From positions 44,327,257 to 44,391,256 of the forward strand of contig OY757934.1 of assembly GCA_963585895.1 (NCBI GenBank): a stretch of DNA of 64,000 nucleotides, written 5' to 3'. Source of the DNA: Sepioteuthis lessoniana (Eukaryota > Mollusca > Cephalopoda > Myopsida > Loliginidae). Below are positions 42,803 to 53,169 of the stretch, in pieces (within the stretch, counting starts at the first letter, position 1; each line of letters opens with the position of its first letter). The position numbers and the translations under genes were made by a program. The notes beneath the pieces are model-generated. The model did not search any database and had not been told where the DNA came from. It saw only the letters and a program-made list of their open reading frames with translations.

Positions 42803-43303
42803 CAGGGCAGCCTGTTAACGACTAAAATATGAAAAAAAAAATTAATCATTTAGTCTTTTGAGTTATCTTGATGATGGCCCCTATTTTCATGGTTTCAAAG
42901 TTGCACCTAATTTGAGCACTTTGCTCAAGATTCCTATGGTTAATCCTCTTTTATCTGCATTAATATCATTCTTGATCTGTTGCAGTGTCTTAGATTTATT
43001 TACATACATATGCTCCTTTAAATAACCCCACAAAAATAAGTTAGGTAGACAAAGTGAGTGAATAGGGAAGCCATTTGAATTCTGAATTTATTCTGCTACC
43101 AAAAATTTCTTTTTGTTGAAATTATAAATCTCTCAATTGAATAGTAAAATTTGTTTGTTTTAATTCTTTCGCATGATAAGTTGACCTTTTCAATTTGCTT
43201 GGGTTACTTACTATATCTGAAAAATAATATAAAAATTAATTTGAATTAAAAACAAGAGATATGAATTTTTTTTATATGTCTGAGTATTTTGTAGGCTACC
43301 CTG
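42803..43303 (-). mobile_element. 501-bp TIR element with transposase scrap (Tc1/mariner superfamily)
   Basis: Ends CAGGGCAGCCT and (reverse complement) CAGGGTAGCCT, each next to TA (42801-42802, 43304-43305). Minus strand carries WLPYSLSLPNLFLWGYLKEH then MYVNKSKTLQQIKNDI, like the RSPDLTPCDFFLWGYLK/VYANKPQTLQELK block of IS630-type transposases, with the catalytic Asp of that block lost. Internally deleted, non-autonomous. Confidence 0.7.
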
Positions 43304-43596
43304 TAGAGATAAAGACCTGAGTTAATTGAAATAAATAGCAACTAAATTTAAAATGGAAAGAAAATAGAATTAACAATGATAATGACTGACAAATCTTCAT
43401 CTCAAAACAGAATAAGTAAGTTGACACACACATTTAGTTGACAAATAAAATAAAAAAAATATTGTCATTGTTTCATTTTTTACTCTTTGAATTTTTTCAA
43501 CAAATTTTTTTGTTTCTGCTGTTTTTAATTTAAGTTGAGAAAATTAAAATGTTCACTTATTTCTTAAATTTGTTCGTTTTTTTTTTGTTTGTTTTT

Positions 43597-43903
43597 TATT
43601 TTTATTTTGCATTTTTGAGTTGTTTTTGTTTGTTTTTTTTATTACCAGATTTTATTTATAAAAATATAATCTTGCAACTAAACATAATGGGGTACTGTAA
43701 AGTTATTGGCCCAACCAACAAGTAAATGACTTTAAGAAAACTTTTTTTGTTTTTTTTTTTAATTTTTATTTTGCATTTTTGAGTTGTTTTGGGTTTTTTT
43801 TTTAATTACCAGATTTTATTTATAAAAATATAATCTTGCAACTAAGCATAATGGGGTACTGTAAAGTTATTGGCCCAACCAACAAGTAAATGACTTTAAA
43901 AAA

Positions 43904-43934
<31 letters not shown>

Positions 43935-44050
43935 ATGTGAAAAAGATTATTTATCATCAGATTTTATTCATATGAATATAGCAATGGAGTGCTGAAAAGT
44001 TATTGGCCCAACAAAGAAGTAAATGGCTCTTTTTTATTTTCAAAAGAATT
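43597..44050. repeat. tandem repeat, unit ~180 bp, 2.5 copies
   Basis: ACCAGATTTTATTTATAAAA, ATATAATCTTGCAACTAA and GTTATTGGCCCAACCAACAA recur at about 43646, 43808 and (diverged) 43958. T-runs separate the units. Confidence 0.88.
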
Positions 44051-44298
44051 TTAAAAAGAAATTAGATAAATGACTTTCCAAGTTTATTGAACTTTGGTAT
44101 GGATATATGGAATTGTAGAAATATTTCATGGCTCAAATTAATTCACGTCTTGGACAGCTTTTCAGCAGTCTCCTCATTCTCCATTTTTGTCCCCCACTGT
44201 ATTGTGTTTATTATATTCACTACTCATTATATTCTCTGGGACAAAGGATTGTACCTGTTGCATAATACTTGTAAACAATATAACTTCATAAAAAAGTA

Positions 44299-44965
44299 AG
44301 GTTGGCCACCTTAGTTGAGGATGACCTGAAGGCTCCTTTTTCAATAGCTACTACACCGAGGTGTAGGGGAGGGTGCTACTCCATTCCTTGGATTGCTCCA
44401 CTTTAACCTTGATCCTTACCTTATAATGCTGAGTGTTAAGCAAGGCCGCATTAAGTACAATTTTTTGAGTCTTTGGTTTCAATCCCAGGTCAGGTCATAC
44501 CAAAGACTCAAAAAATGGTACTTGATCCCTCCTTGATTAACACTCGGCATTATAAGATATTGATCAAAGGTAAAGTGGAGCAATCCAGGGAAACACTCAG
44601 TATTATAAGGTAAAGATCAAGGGTAAAATGGAGCAATCTAAGGTATGGAGTAGTGTCTTTCCCTACACCATAGTGTTGTAGCTATAGAAAAGAGAGCATT
44701 CGGGTCACCATCGACTAAGGTCAATAATTGTTTTAAGTTGCTCCTTTTGGTCCAGTGAGTAGAGTGTTCGCCAATGGCCCGGTAGACCGAAGTCCAATCC
44801 CAGATTTAGTCATACCAAAGACACAAAAATTGGTACTTGATTCCTCAAAACTCAATATTATATGGTACGTATCAAGGGTAAAGTGGACCAATACAGGAAA
44901 GGAGTAGCACCATCTCCGTGTAGTAGCTAGGATCACCCTCGACTACTGTTGCCAATTTTACTTGA
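44299..44965. mobile_element. three SINE family A copies, one inverted
   Basis: 44299-44482 is reversed (AGGCTCCTTTTTCAATAGC, CTACACCGAGGTGTAGGGG). 44483-44735 is a plus copy with partial internal repetition. 44744-44965 is another plus copy with GGTCCAGTGAGTAGAGTG head. The first two form an inverted repeat with almost no spacer. Confidence 0.8.
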
Positions 44966-44984
44966 AACTTACGATAATTGTTTT

Positions 44985-45255
44985 CTAAGAATGATTGTAT
45001 TTAGTTAATTGAAACCATACGTGTGTAAACAAATGATTATTTAATAGAAATAGTTACTTGAAACCATATAAATGTGTAAAAATTATTAGTATTTGATAGG
45101 AAATCATAGAACTGAGTGCAAAAAAAAAAAAGACGCTTAAGAAACGGCTACATATAAAAACGTAATTTATAAACTTGTAAAGAACACTATTTTCTAATGT
45201 GTAGGCATAAAATAATTCTAAACATTTTGATATGTCGTTAAAATCAATCAACAAA
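44985..45255 (+). mobile_element. SINE family C tail, variant
   Basis: GAAACCATACGTGTGTAAAC, ACTTGAAACCATATAAATGT, end TTTGATATGTCGTTAAAATC; headless like 31640-31970. Confidence 0.6.
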
Positions 45256-45329
45256 AAGCTTGATACGATAATAACAAAACAGTTATCTGACTTTGATGTT
45301 TAAAGATGAACCTGCAAATTAAGTTTGGC

Positions 45330-46215
45330 CATTGAGTAAGAACCGCTAAGTTGGCTATGACTTTTAACTATTTGATGGCGAGACTTCAGTCTTGGAGATT
45401 CGGGGAATGTGGAGTGACCCATCATTGCCATTGCTCCTCGGTTCACTCTGACCCTGAGTAGTCGCACCAGATAGGGTCAAATTGAACCAACTGTGTAAAA
45501 ACAAATGACTGATGTTAAACTGTGACATGTAGCAATGCTTCAAACCATTTAACTGTGCAAAAAAGAATTTAGGCTCATTTAAGAATGTTATTTACAAAAT
45601 ATTGATAACAAGGTAATCTAAGTAAATGGGTTTGGATCTTGTTAGTCAGTAGGACAGAATGGAAGTAAGTAATGGAGTGTAATACGACAATATATAGAAA
45701 AAATTATTTACTTTCATTCTGTCCTATTGTCTAAGAAGATATAAACCTACTTCTACTTGGATTACTTGTTATCAATTTTTCTCTCTATATTTTTTATTAT
45801 TTATTTCTTATTTTCAATTTTTCTCTCTATATTTTTTTATTATTTATTTCTTATTATTTTCAATTTTTCTCTCTATATTTTTTTATTTATTTCTTATTAT
45901 TTTCAATTTTTCTCTCCATATTTTTTTATTATTTATTTCTTATTATTTTCAATTTTTCTCTCACTATATTTTCTTATTATTTATTTCTCATTTTCAATTT
46001 TTCTCTCTATATATTTTCTCTATATATTACACTCCATTTACTTCCATTCTGTCCTATTGACTAACAAGATCCAAACCCTTTTTTACTTGGATTAACTTAT
46101 CAATTTTCTCCATATATTGTCGGATTATACTCCATTGTTTACTTCCATATATTTGATATATATGTATGAACAGGATTCAGAATTAAATAACCTACAATGG
46201 TTATTCCATCAAACC
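45330..46215 (+). mobile_element. SINE family C split by a foldback element
   Basis: Head remnant GGCGAGACTTCAGTCTTGG, tail to ~45604; the family end resumes at ~46165 (GGATTCAGAATTAAATAACC, CAATGGTTATTCCATC). Confidence 0.7.
45605..46145. mobile_element. foldback element with internal minisatellite
   Basis: Left arm TTTGGATCTTGTTAGTCAGT, AGGACAGAATGGAAGTAAGT. A reversed copy follows at once (45709-45778) and another at 46028-46105. Between the reversed copies is a ~60-bp minisatellite (CAATTTTTCTCTCTATATTT, about 5 units, 45777-46025). No transposase. A 112-residue Phe/Ile/Tyr-rich frame is artefactual. Confidence 0.65.
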
Positions 46216-46384
46216 AAACCAATCCTTTTATTTCAAGATTATTATTCTATCCTCTTTCAAAAAAAAAATTCTTCTACCAATTGAGATAAAAATAGTATGA
46301 ATGAGGCACTTGCCAATTCAAAACTTATTTGAATTTTGCTGCAGCCTAATCCACGTATTTCTGTGTTAAAGATATATATATATA

Positions 46385-46850
46385 TATTTGTGTATAAGAT
46401 GCACTATTTGTACAGGTTTTTCGACCCCAAAGTTAGGAATGCGTATTATAAACGAGAATTATATAATTAATTTTTCCCCTGAACATATGACTCACCATAT
46501 TCGGGACGGAATGACTGATATTAAGTTATATCTCCAGTCCAGCTTCATGTGTTTTACGCCGTTACGGAAAAATTCTCGTATTTCTCTTGAATGTATGCTT
46601 GTTTATACTTCTGTTTTTCCTTATGTGAGCTTATTTTCACTCCAAACTTGTTATATTTTTATGGGAATATGTCCGTGTATTTGCCCCAAATACTGTAAAT
46701 TTTGTTTTTTAGACATAATGTAAGCAATATAAATTCTTATTTTTAGTTTGCATGGACCAATAAAATGTTGAACTTTGGTCAAATTTTGCTGCTACAAATT
46801 CTAAAAAGTCGGCGTGTATTATACAAGATAATCCTTTCGCCAGAATTTGT
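46385..46850. mobile_element. possible non-autonomous DNA transposon
   Basis: TGTGTATAAGATGCACTATT on the left and, reversed, TGTATAATACACGCCGAC on the right are weakly alike, in the style of MITEs with TATAAGACGCAC-type termini. A 111-residue plus frame inside has no family I recognise. Confidence 0.28.
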
Positions 46851-47118
46851 TAGGTCAAAGTTAGAGGTGAGTGTTACAAGAATGTGTGTTGTGCACAACC
46901 AGTTATGACGCATGCGCATACACACACATATATAATATATATATATATATAATATGTATATTTTTTTATAATCTGGGGAGAAAATCCAAGGGGTAGGATT
47001 ATCCAATTTGGGTGCTCAATGTCAACGGCTATCGACGTATAATTAATTTGTGATTAAAAATACATTAAAACTCAACATGCAGAGCCAAAAATTCTTTTTA
47101 TATAAAAATAAAAGTATA

Positions 47119-47286
47119 AATAAAAATCTGACTTCTTTGGTGTCATTATAAATTTATTTCTGGTCGTGATGACCATCATCAGATGTTGCACGAAAGACAA
47201 TTATTTTCTTTCATGGAAAATCTGATGATAGTCATCACGGCCAGAAATAAATTCATAATGACACCAAAGAAGTCAGATTTTTATTA
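47119..47286. mobile_element. head-to-head inverted pair with hammerhead motifs
   Basis: Arms of 66 bp (47119-47184 and 47221-47286) sharing AAAAATCTGACTTCTTTGGT and GTCATTATAAATTTATTTCT around a 36-bp spacer. Each arm contains an HHR sequence pointing away from the centre. The layout resembles the inverted terminal structures made by Penelope-like elements. Confidence 0.65.
47144..47188 (-). ncRNA. hammerhead ribozyme motif, minus strand
   Basis: Minus: stem I CAT/ATG (47183-47185 with 47144-47146), core CTGATGA (complement of 47176-47182), stem II TGGTC/GACCA perfect with loop ATCAC (47161-47175), GAAA (47157-47160), stem III ATA/TAT. The plus arm at 47222 has a weaker stem II. Stem I is short, so folding would need tertiary help or a dimer. 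Confidence 0.65.
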
Positions 47287-47348
47287 TATATATATAAAAT
47301 CAAAGTAATTAATATCTCACCTCCACAGTATTGTTTCCTGTTTCATAT

Positions 47349-47373
47349 GTCTTCTGTAGAACAGAAGACATAA
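47349..47373. repeat. perfect hairpin, 11-bp stem
   Basis: ATGTCTTCTGT, AGA loop, ACAGAAGACAT. Role unknown. Confidence 0.7.
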
Positions 47374-47394
47374 TTATCTGATCAAATTATAATT

Positions 47395-47635
47395 ACCAGT
47401 CCCAACATAAGTTGCAGGATGCGATGTAAGGTCAATTTTTAAGTGGAACTTAACAGGTTTGAATTTAGTTTTCTTTCTCCTAGACTGGTTGCCATTCCAA
47501 GGCTAAAGAGCTCAACCTAGACTACTGTTTTACCCCATGGCTAGAGGTAGAGTAGTTGAATTCATGCCTTTCTTGAAGGTCTTAGCACTATGGGAAATGC
47601 AAACAGTTTCACCCAGTGTGCTAGTTTTCGACATG
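47395..47635 (-). mobile_element. SINE family B, minus copy
   Basis: AGTTGCAGGATGCGATGTAA, AACTTAACAGGTTTGAATTT, AAGGTCTTAGCACTATGGG; ends before the tRNA-like head. Confidence 0.7.
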
Positions 47636-47699
47636 TATATAACCTAACCTAAGCAGTACAAGTCATGGGAGAAACCCACTATAGTAGGTAGTGTTGTGG

Positions 47700-48075
47700 C
47701 AGTTCGTACGCTCAAACATTGTGCATTGCTTCACTCTTTGCATGATTTGATAGCCATACAGATGAACGTGCAACTTAGTTTTATTCGAGGACTTTATGAG
47801 TTCAAACTAATCCATGACACTGCCGAAGCAACCAAAAACATTTGCAATGCAAAAGGTGAAGGCGCAGTAACCAGATTGTTGAAGATATTTTGCTCGGTCA
47901 AAGTCAGGTTGAGATAAAACTGTGGATTCAGAGGCCGTGCTCCAAGCCATAGAGGCAAATCTGGCGAGCTCGACATCTGGCTGTTCAGTGTAGTTTGTCA
48001 ACTTGACGACCTCAGCAAAAAGTTGTGTAATTGTACTTCATGTTACTAAAATATTGCAAAACTTTTGACTCACCT
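47700..48075 (+). pseudogene. mariner transposase N-terminal half
   Basis: MNVQLSFIRGLYEFKLIHDT, AEATKNICNAKGEGAV, then in shifted frames KTVDSEAVLQAIEANLASST and VLHVTKILQNF. This matches the HTH part of mariner transposases (LLYEFKLGHSAAEAT, GEGAV). The catalytic half is missing and several frame shifts are present. Confidence 0.75.
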
Positions 48076-48288
48076 AAGTAATCCAATGGTTGAATTTTTT
48101 CATTTTGGGTTTTATGTTATTGTTCCTGTGATCTCTTCATCAAAATGAATCAGCTGAATTTTGCCAAAGAGACGAGGAGACAGTCTTCATGTATTGTCAT
48201 TCGCACATTTAGTTTGGTTTGGTTCTATGGCATATCAGCCATTGTTGGTTATTTAATGCTAAATCCCTTTTTATACATATAAACAGTT

Positions 48289-48850
48289 CTAGGCAGCAGT
48301 ACGAGATGAGATTGAAAAGTCGGGTATGGCGGATCATATATGGAAGGAAAAGGGACACCATCTGCTCTTATGGAATAAAGTTGAAATAATTGATAGGATT
48401 AGACGCCTTAAGGAATCAGCACATATGTTGGGTTACAATGACCTGCTGAGTAAACCAAGTATAGAGTTGAATATAATATGGGAACCGATAATTAAGGCTA
48501 GATGAATTCTAGTCGGGTAGGAACATTATAAGTCCCAAAAATTTACTCTGGCATAACGGTTATAGGCGTTGGTTCCTTAAGCTTCTAAGGAGACAATCAT
48601 CTGGAGGTTGCAGGTTCAATCTTGACTGCAGGCGGGTAACAATACAGGAATATTTAACACTTGTTCCCGGGTATGGCTAACGGAATCAGAACAGGCGACC
48701 CCTGTGGATTCAATAAAGGACGTACCTGAAGAAGGCTGGAGGACATATCGACCGAAATGTTGTGGAAATAACAATAAAGATGAAGACAATAGTCCGAAAA
48801 CCCTTAATGATGAAAATCACCAAGCTTCGTCTCAGAAATTTAGACAACTA
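48289..48850 (+). mobile_element. 5'-truncated Penelope-like element with tRNA-like segment and HHR-like tail
   Basis: 562-bp insertion flanked by ATAAACAGTT (48279-48288, 48851-48860). In order: endonuclease C-terminus (48293-48505), tRNA-like segment (TGGCATAACGGTTATAGGC ~48551, GGTTGCAGGTTCAATC ~48618), HHR-like CTGAAGA ~48731 with GGCTGG/CGACC and GAAAT, end CTCAGAAATTTAGACAAC. The 3' part matches 7228-7630. Confidence 0.75.
48293..48505 (+). pseudogene. Penelope-like GIY-YIG endonuclease, last 70 residues
   Basis: AAVRDEIEKSGMADHIWKEK, GHHLLLWNKVEIIDRIRRLK, ESAHMLGYNDLLSKPSIELN, IIWEPIIKAR, stop. The A-H-W, KI-D, R--KE and final IW-P pattern is typical of Penelope-like endonuclease C-termini. 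Intact frame in what remains; 5' part missing by truncation. Confidence 0.75.
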
Positions 48851-49430
48851 ATAAACAGTTGTATTTCAAGTTATTCAGTTTAGTATAAGTACAGTTTTTT
48901 TTTGTTTACATACAGTTGAATGTCAAAAACAGTTCCATTTCAAACAATTCAGTTAAGCATATATACACAGTTTCAATGTCAAAAACAGTTCTATACAGTT
49001 TAGTTCTACTTGACCCATTGATAGGACCCTATCAGGTGCTATCACTCTGGGCAAGAGTGGACCTGGGAGCGACATCAGATCGTTTAATGTCATATTCAGG
49101 ACACACGTTGGTGGGAGGGAGTCTTATCCCTCTGCAGAGATGCAGTCGGTTTATTCTACAGCCCCAGCCAACTGGGCAATTATTCGCCCATTATCAAATA
49201 GCTAAATTAATTTTTAGTGACATTATTTACATAAGCATTGTATATACTAATTCCTAAAAATTGCTGCGATGGTAATGTTCCTTGGCACTAATTTTAAGCT
49301 GGTGATGTAATTATTACCCCTCTTTGTTTTTTTTTTTCATATTATTATGCAAGTACTTTCTGTTAAGTTTGATATTGGGAGCGGACGACTTTTGCTACTT
49401 GCAGTGACTAATCTCAAAGGTTTATGTTTT

Positions 49431-49432
<2 letters not shown>

Positions 49433-49491
<59 letters not shown>

Positions 49492-49492
49492 T
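49433..49492. repeat. TA/GA microsatellite
   Basis: (TA)n then (GA)n. Confidence 0.9.
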
Positions 49493-49614
49493 CAGTTATC
49501 AGTTAAAGACAAGTTGACAATTGACGCTTGGCCCAGTTGTAGATTGGAAGCTGAGAATGTAACACCGATAACAGTTCAGATCTCAAGTGTTGATAATATT
49601 TATTCCAGGGTCAT

Positions 49615-49925
49615 AATTAACCCTTTCGCGGGTAGAGCAATATTTTTCTTGCCAACAATACACAAACAGAGGGACATTTTGTAACCCAACGGTACACATG
49701 CTGAGTGACGTTTTTGTTGTAGCTCAATGTAAGACATTTTGCCTATTGGCTGCTCGTTGATCAATTCAGTGTTACTGTATAGAAACATCGCTAGGATATC
49801 CCACTGTTGTGTACGAGTGTAAAGATTGTTTTACATAATATCATAATTAAAAGTAACAGCTTTGTTGTTTTCATGTGATTGTAACTTTTCACGTATTGTG
49901 GGTATCAGAGCCTGGAAGATTTTTG
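49615..49925 (+). repeat. dispersed repeat F, probable LTR remnant with primer-site-like end
   Basis: AATTAACCCTTTCGCGGG, TAGCTCAATGTAAGACATTT, ATATCATAATTAAAAGTA as in the minus copy at 37490-37875. It is followed by TGGGTATCAGAGCCTGG at ~49904, which resembles an initiator-Met tRNA primer binding site. No coding part recognised; broken remnant. Confidence 0.4.
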
Positions 49926-50381
49926 AAAACGAGGAGATCACTTGATCTAGGTGATAAAATAACAAACACATTTTTATTAAAAACCACCCTGGTCTTTATT
50001 TCTTTTTTGACATCTTCAAATCGGTAAGAACAATATTAAAATACATCGAGTGGTTTTCTACATCAACTGAGTGGGGAGGGTCACTGTCCCCTAAAGTATT
50101 CGACTCCTTCGCTGTCCTAATCCTTTCGAATCTCAATAAAACTCACACTCATGTCTTCCATTCAACCTCCCCAAATAAATTAACTGAATATTTAATCAGA
50201 AAACATAACTAATTTATTAGTGTTTAATATAATTTACATTAAAGAATCAGTAAACTGTAAATGCAAACATACCTTTTGTTCTTGTGTTAATTTTTAATAG
50301 GTTTTAGTGGCCATTGAGGAGATCACAAATACTTGGTTGTAGGTTTGTAAATTTGGGCCTCAAATCACAATTTACTATGTT

Positions 50382-50529
50382 CAAAGTGTAACATATTCAA
50401 AATACGAATACGTAAAATATACGGATATATAAAACGTTCATATGCATAGGAATCCCGAAACACTGACGACTTTCTTTAGTTCAGGTACGAAACTTTTATT
50501 ACCTTCTTGACTTTTAGATTTTTCGACAC

Positions 50530-50569
<40 letters not shown>

Positions 50570-51250
50570 ACACACACACACACACAATTTTTACTATGCT
50601 GACTATTCCATCTGACCCAACAACGCGCGGTGCATCACGTAGACCCAACTGACCTGGCCTCGCCGAGGCTCAAAAATCAACTCGCTTCGCCCAGGCTGGA
50701 ATCTCAACTAACAGTTTTTTTTCAAAAATCACCCCAAATCCTCAGCCCATCGCTTCCGGGCATAATGTCATCCGTGGTGTAATGGTTATCGTCGCAGGAA
50801 TTGGACATGGCGACACGAGTTCAAATCCTGGACTGATTGCATTTCACATAGCACTAATACCCTTGGGAAAGGTATGAATCCAATTATTCTCCCCCCAGCT
50901 ATGGGTAAATAGTAGGGCAGACTAGGTTCTTCAGCCTTGGTGAGGCAACTAGTCTAGGAGAAGGAAAACTCTGAATTCAAACCTGTTAAACTCCACTTAA
51001 AAAATTGACCTTTTGTCATATCCTGCCCGAGCGGAGGGGTTGCGTGAATATGATAACGTCATTCACATCCCCAGTCACATTCCCTATCCGGGGTTCTTAT
51101 TATTACATCTGTGATTGTTACATCCTCCCCGCGCGAGCGTGAACACCTGCGCTCTATGTGTGCCCCTACCCGTGCACTAAGCCGAATAGTTCTAAGCCTA
51201 ACTAAACCGAAAGATAAGATATAACCAACGAAAAATGATAATATAAAAAA
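50382..51250 (-). mobile_element. LTR retroelement fossil, 3' part (family 2), with nested SINE B
   Basis: On the minus strand a purine tract (GCGCGGGGAGGA, ~51120) precedes an LTR-like unit that starts TGTAAC and ends GTTACA near 50382, with AATAAA-like GGTAATAAAAGTTT inside. It matches 28410-28990. A SINE B (50772-51052) and a GA/CA microsatellite (50531-50586) are inserted. Broken remnant; no gene recognised. Confidence 0.5.
50762..51062 (+). mobile_element. SINE family B nested in the LTR fossil
   Basis: Head GTGGTGTAATGGTTATCGTC, B box GAGTTCAAATCCTGG, end GAGCGGAGGGGTTGCGTG. Flanks ATAATGTCAT / ATAACGTCAT are a 10-bp duplication with one change. Confidence 0.88.
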
Positions 51251-51371
51251 AACCCTTCTGCAATTATACAACAAAAGTACTTTTTTGTATGATGTACATG
51301 GGTAAATCTGGTTAGTTAGTTGTTTTGTTTTATAGTGTATCAACCTTTTTCGGCTTCCTTTACGCTAAACT

Positions 51372-51790
51372 AAGTCATTTTGGTTTGGTTTGGTTTGGTT
51401 TTATGGCATATTAACCATATGTTGGTTATTTAATGCCAAATTCATTTTTATACATGTAAACAGTTCTATTTTGAACATTTCAGTTTAACATAAGTACACA
51501 GTTTAAATGTCAAAAACAGTTCTATTCCAAACAATTTAGTTTAGCAGAAACACATGGTTTAGTTCTATTTGACCCATAGATAAGACCCTATCAGGTGCCA
51601 CTACTTTGGGCCAAAGTGGACCTGGGAGCGATGGCAATAAAGGGATACTCTGCATTCTCCAACGCTCCGGTATTACTGGAACCTCACCATCAGATCAATT
51701 AGTGTCTTCCCCAGGACATTCTTTGGGGAAGTCTTACCTCTCTACATCGATGCTCTCGGTGTACTCTGCAGCCCCATCCGACTTGGTCTG
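51372..51790 (-). mobile_element. SINE family C, minus copy
   Basis: TTTTATGGCATATTAACC, three tail units, GACCCATAGATAAGACCC, GGACCTGGGAGCGATGGC, end GCAGCCCCATCCGACTTGG. Confidence 0.88.
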
Positions 51791-52065
51791 GTTAAACCTG
51801 AATTTCAACATTACGAACACTTATAAATTGGGTTCAACGATTGCACAAAGCTTGAGAGATTTTACATTTTTTTTTCTTTCATCCGGTATTTTCATAAAAT
51901 AATTTTTAAAAAATATGATTGGTTTTAAATGTTTTTGTTTCACGAAAATAGGATTATACATTATACACGTTAATGAAATTGAAAAGATTCGGATTTTTTC
52001 GGCCATTTAAATGAGACCAATGTTTTAAACAGGTCGTATGTGAACGAAGCATCGAGAATAGCCAT

Positions 52066-52391
52066 CGTAGCCAATCAGGCTAGGCGGTACCTGTGGTGTA
52101 ATGGCTATTGTCGTAGGAAATGGACACAGCGCACGAGTTCAAATCCTGGACAAGACTGATTGCATTTCACATAGCATTAATACCCTTGGGAAAGGTATGA
52201 ATCCAATTATTCTCCCTACAGCTATGGGTAAATAGTAGGGCAGAATGTATCTTTAGCCTTGGTGAGGCAACTAGTCTAGCAGAAGAAAATTTCTGAATTC
52301 AAACTTGTTAAACTCGGCTTAAAAAGTTACCTTGTGTCATATCCAACCCGAGCAGAGGGGTTGGGTAAATATGCACCGTAGCCAATCAGGC
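52066..52391 (+). mobile_element. SINE family B, full length with 15-bp target duplication
   Basis: CGTAGCCAATCAGGC flanks the element exactly (52066-52080, 52377-52391). GGTACCTGTGGTGTAATGG head, GAGTTCAAATCCTGG B box, GATTGCATTTCACATAGC, GCAACTAGTCTAG, end AGGGGTTGGGTAAATATG. Reference copy for family B. Confidence 0.92.
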
Positions 52392-53110
52392 ATTCTGCTC
52401 GGTGTACAATATATTGCAACTAGTCTTCATGATCCATGAATTTTCTTTTATAAAAAGTCTGCAGAGGAGGGACTAAAGTCAGCATATTCTAAGTCTTACC
52501 AACAGGGAACTTTTAATTTTGGGATTTTATATCTATTATTAGACGTAATAAATGTAAGTTAGATTCGTCCGCTCGTCTGGGGGTCAGAATACGCTAACTT
52601 GTAGCAGAAAGAAACTTGTATTTTTGTTTGGCGTGTAATTTAATTTGACCGTTAGAGTCACCGAACATTTTCACCCAATCAGGATGACCTGTACTATTCA
52701 GTCCGAACCATATTTCCTAGCAGCACCAAAAACCGAAGAAAGCCTGCGAAACTCTCTCCCTCAAAAATCCTCAATGGGAACGGACATCTTATTGTCTGCT
52801 CCTGAATAGCAGTAGCAGCATAATACACTATGAGGAGGGCCATCTAGTTTATGGGCCCCTTGGGTCTATTCTTCTAGACCAAGGGATTCTAGTTAAAAAC
52901 AAATTAGATGATACACTCTAACAACTTCCTACCTTCTTTCCTTACTACGAGACTCTCAGCATACCAGCGTGAACCCCTTACTTCATGCTGCCATGAAAAC
53001 CTTGATACAAAACCTAACGACGTCTTCGTTCTTCTCCACCACCTTTATTTTCCATCAACATTTAGCAAGGGGATAACAACCCACGAAATACCAACGTAAT
53101 ACCAACGCAA
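52392..53110. other. nothing recognised
   Basis: Slightly more GC than average. Frames here are under 65 residues and match nothing I know. Ends in (AAT)n at 53144-53168. Confidence 0.4.
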
Positions 53111-53169
53111 CCAACGTAAAAACCAACCTTAAACCAAAAACCTAATAATAATAATAATAATAATAATAT

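Larger units (their letters stand above)
48212..49190 (-). mobile_element. SINE family C (minus), split by a Penelope-like insertion
   Basis: Reversed end GTTCTATGGCATATCAGCC at 48231; tail and reversed head resume at 48851 (AACAGTTGTATTTCAAG, then GACCCATTGATAGGACCC, CTACAGCCCCAGCCAACTGG). Confidence 0.85.

Noticed and set aside
45757-46095. 112-residue hydrophobic protein
   Set aside because: Translation of the internal minisatellite of the foldback element.
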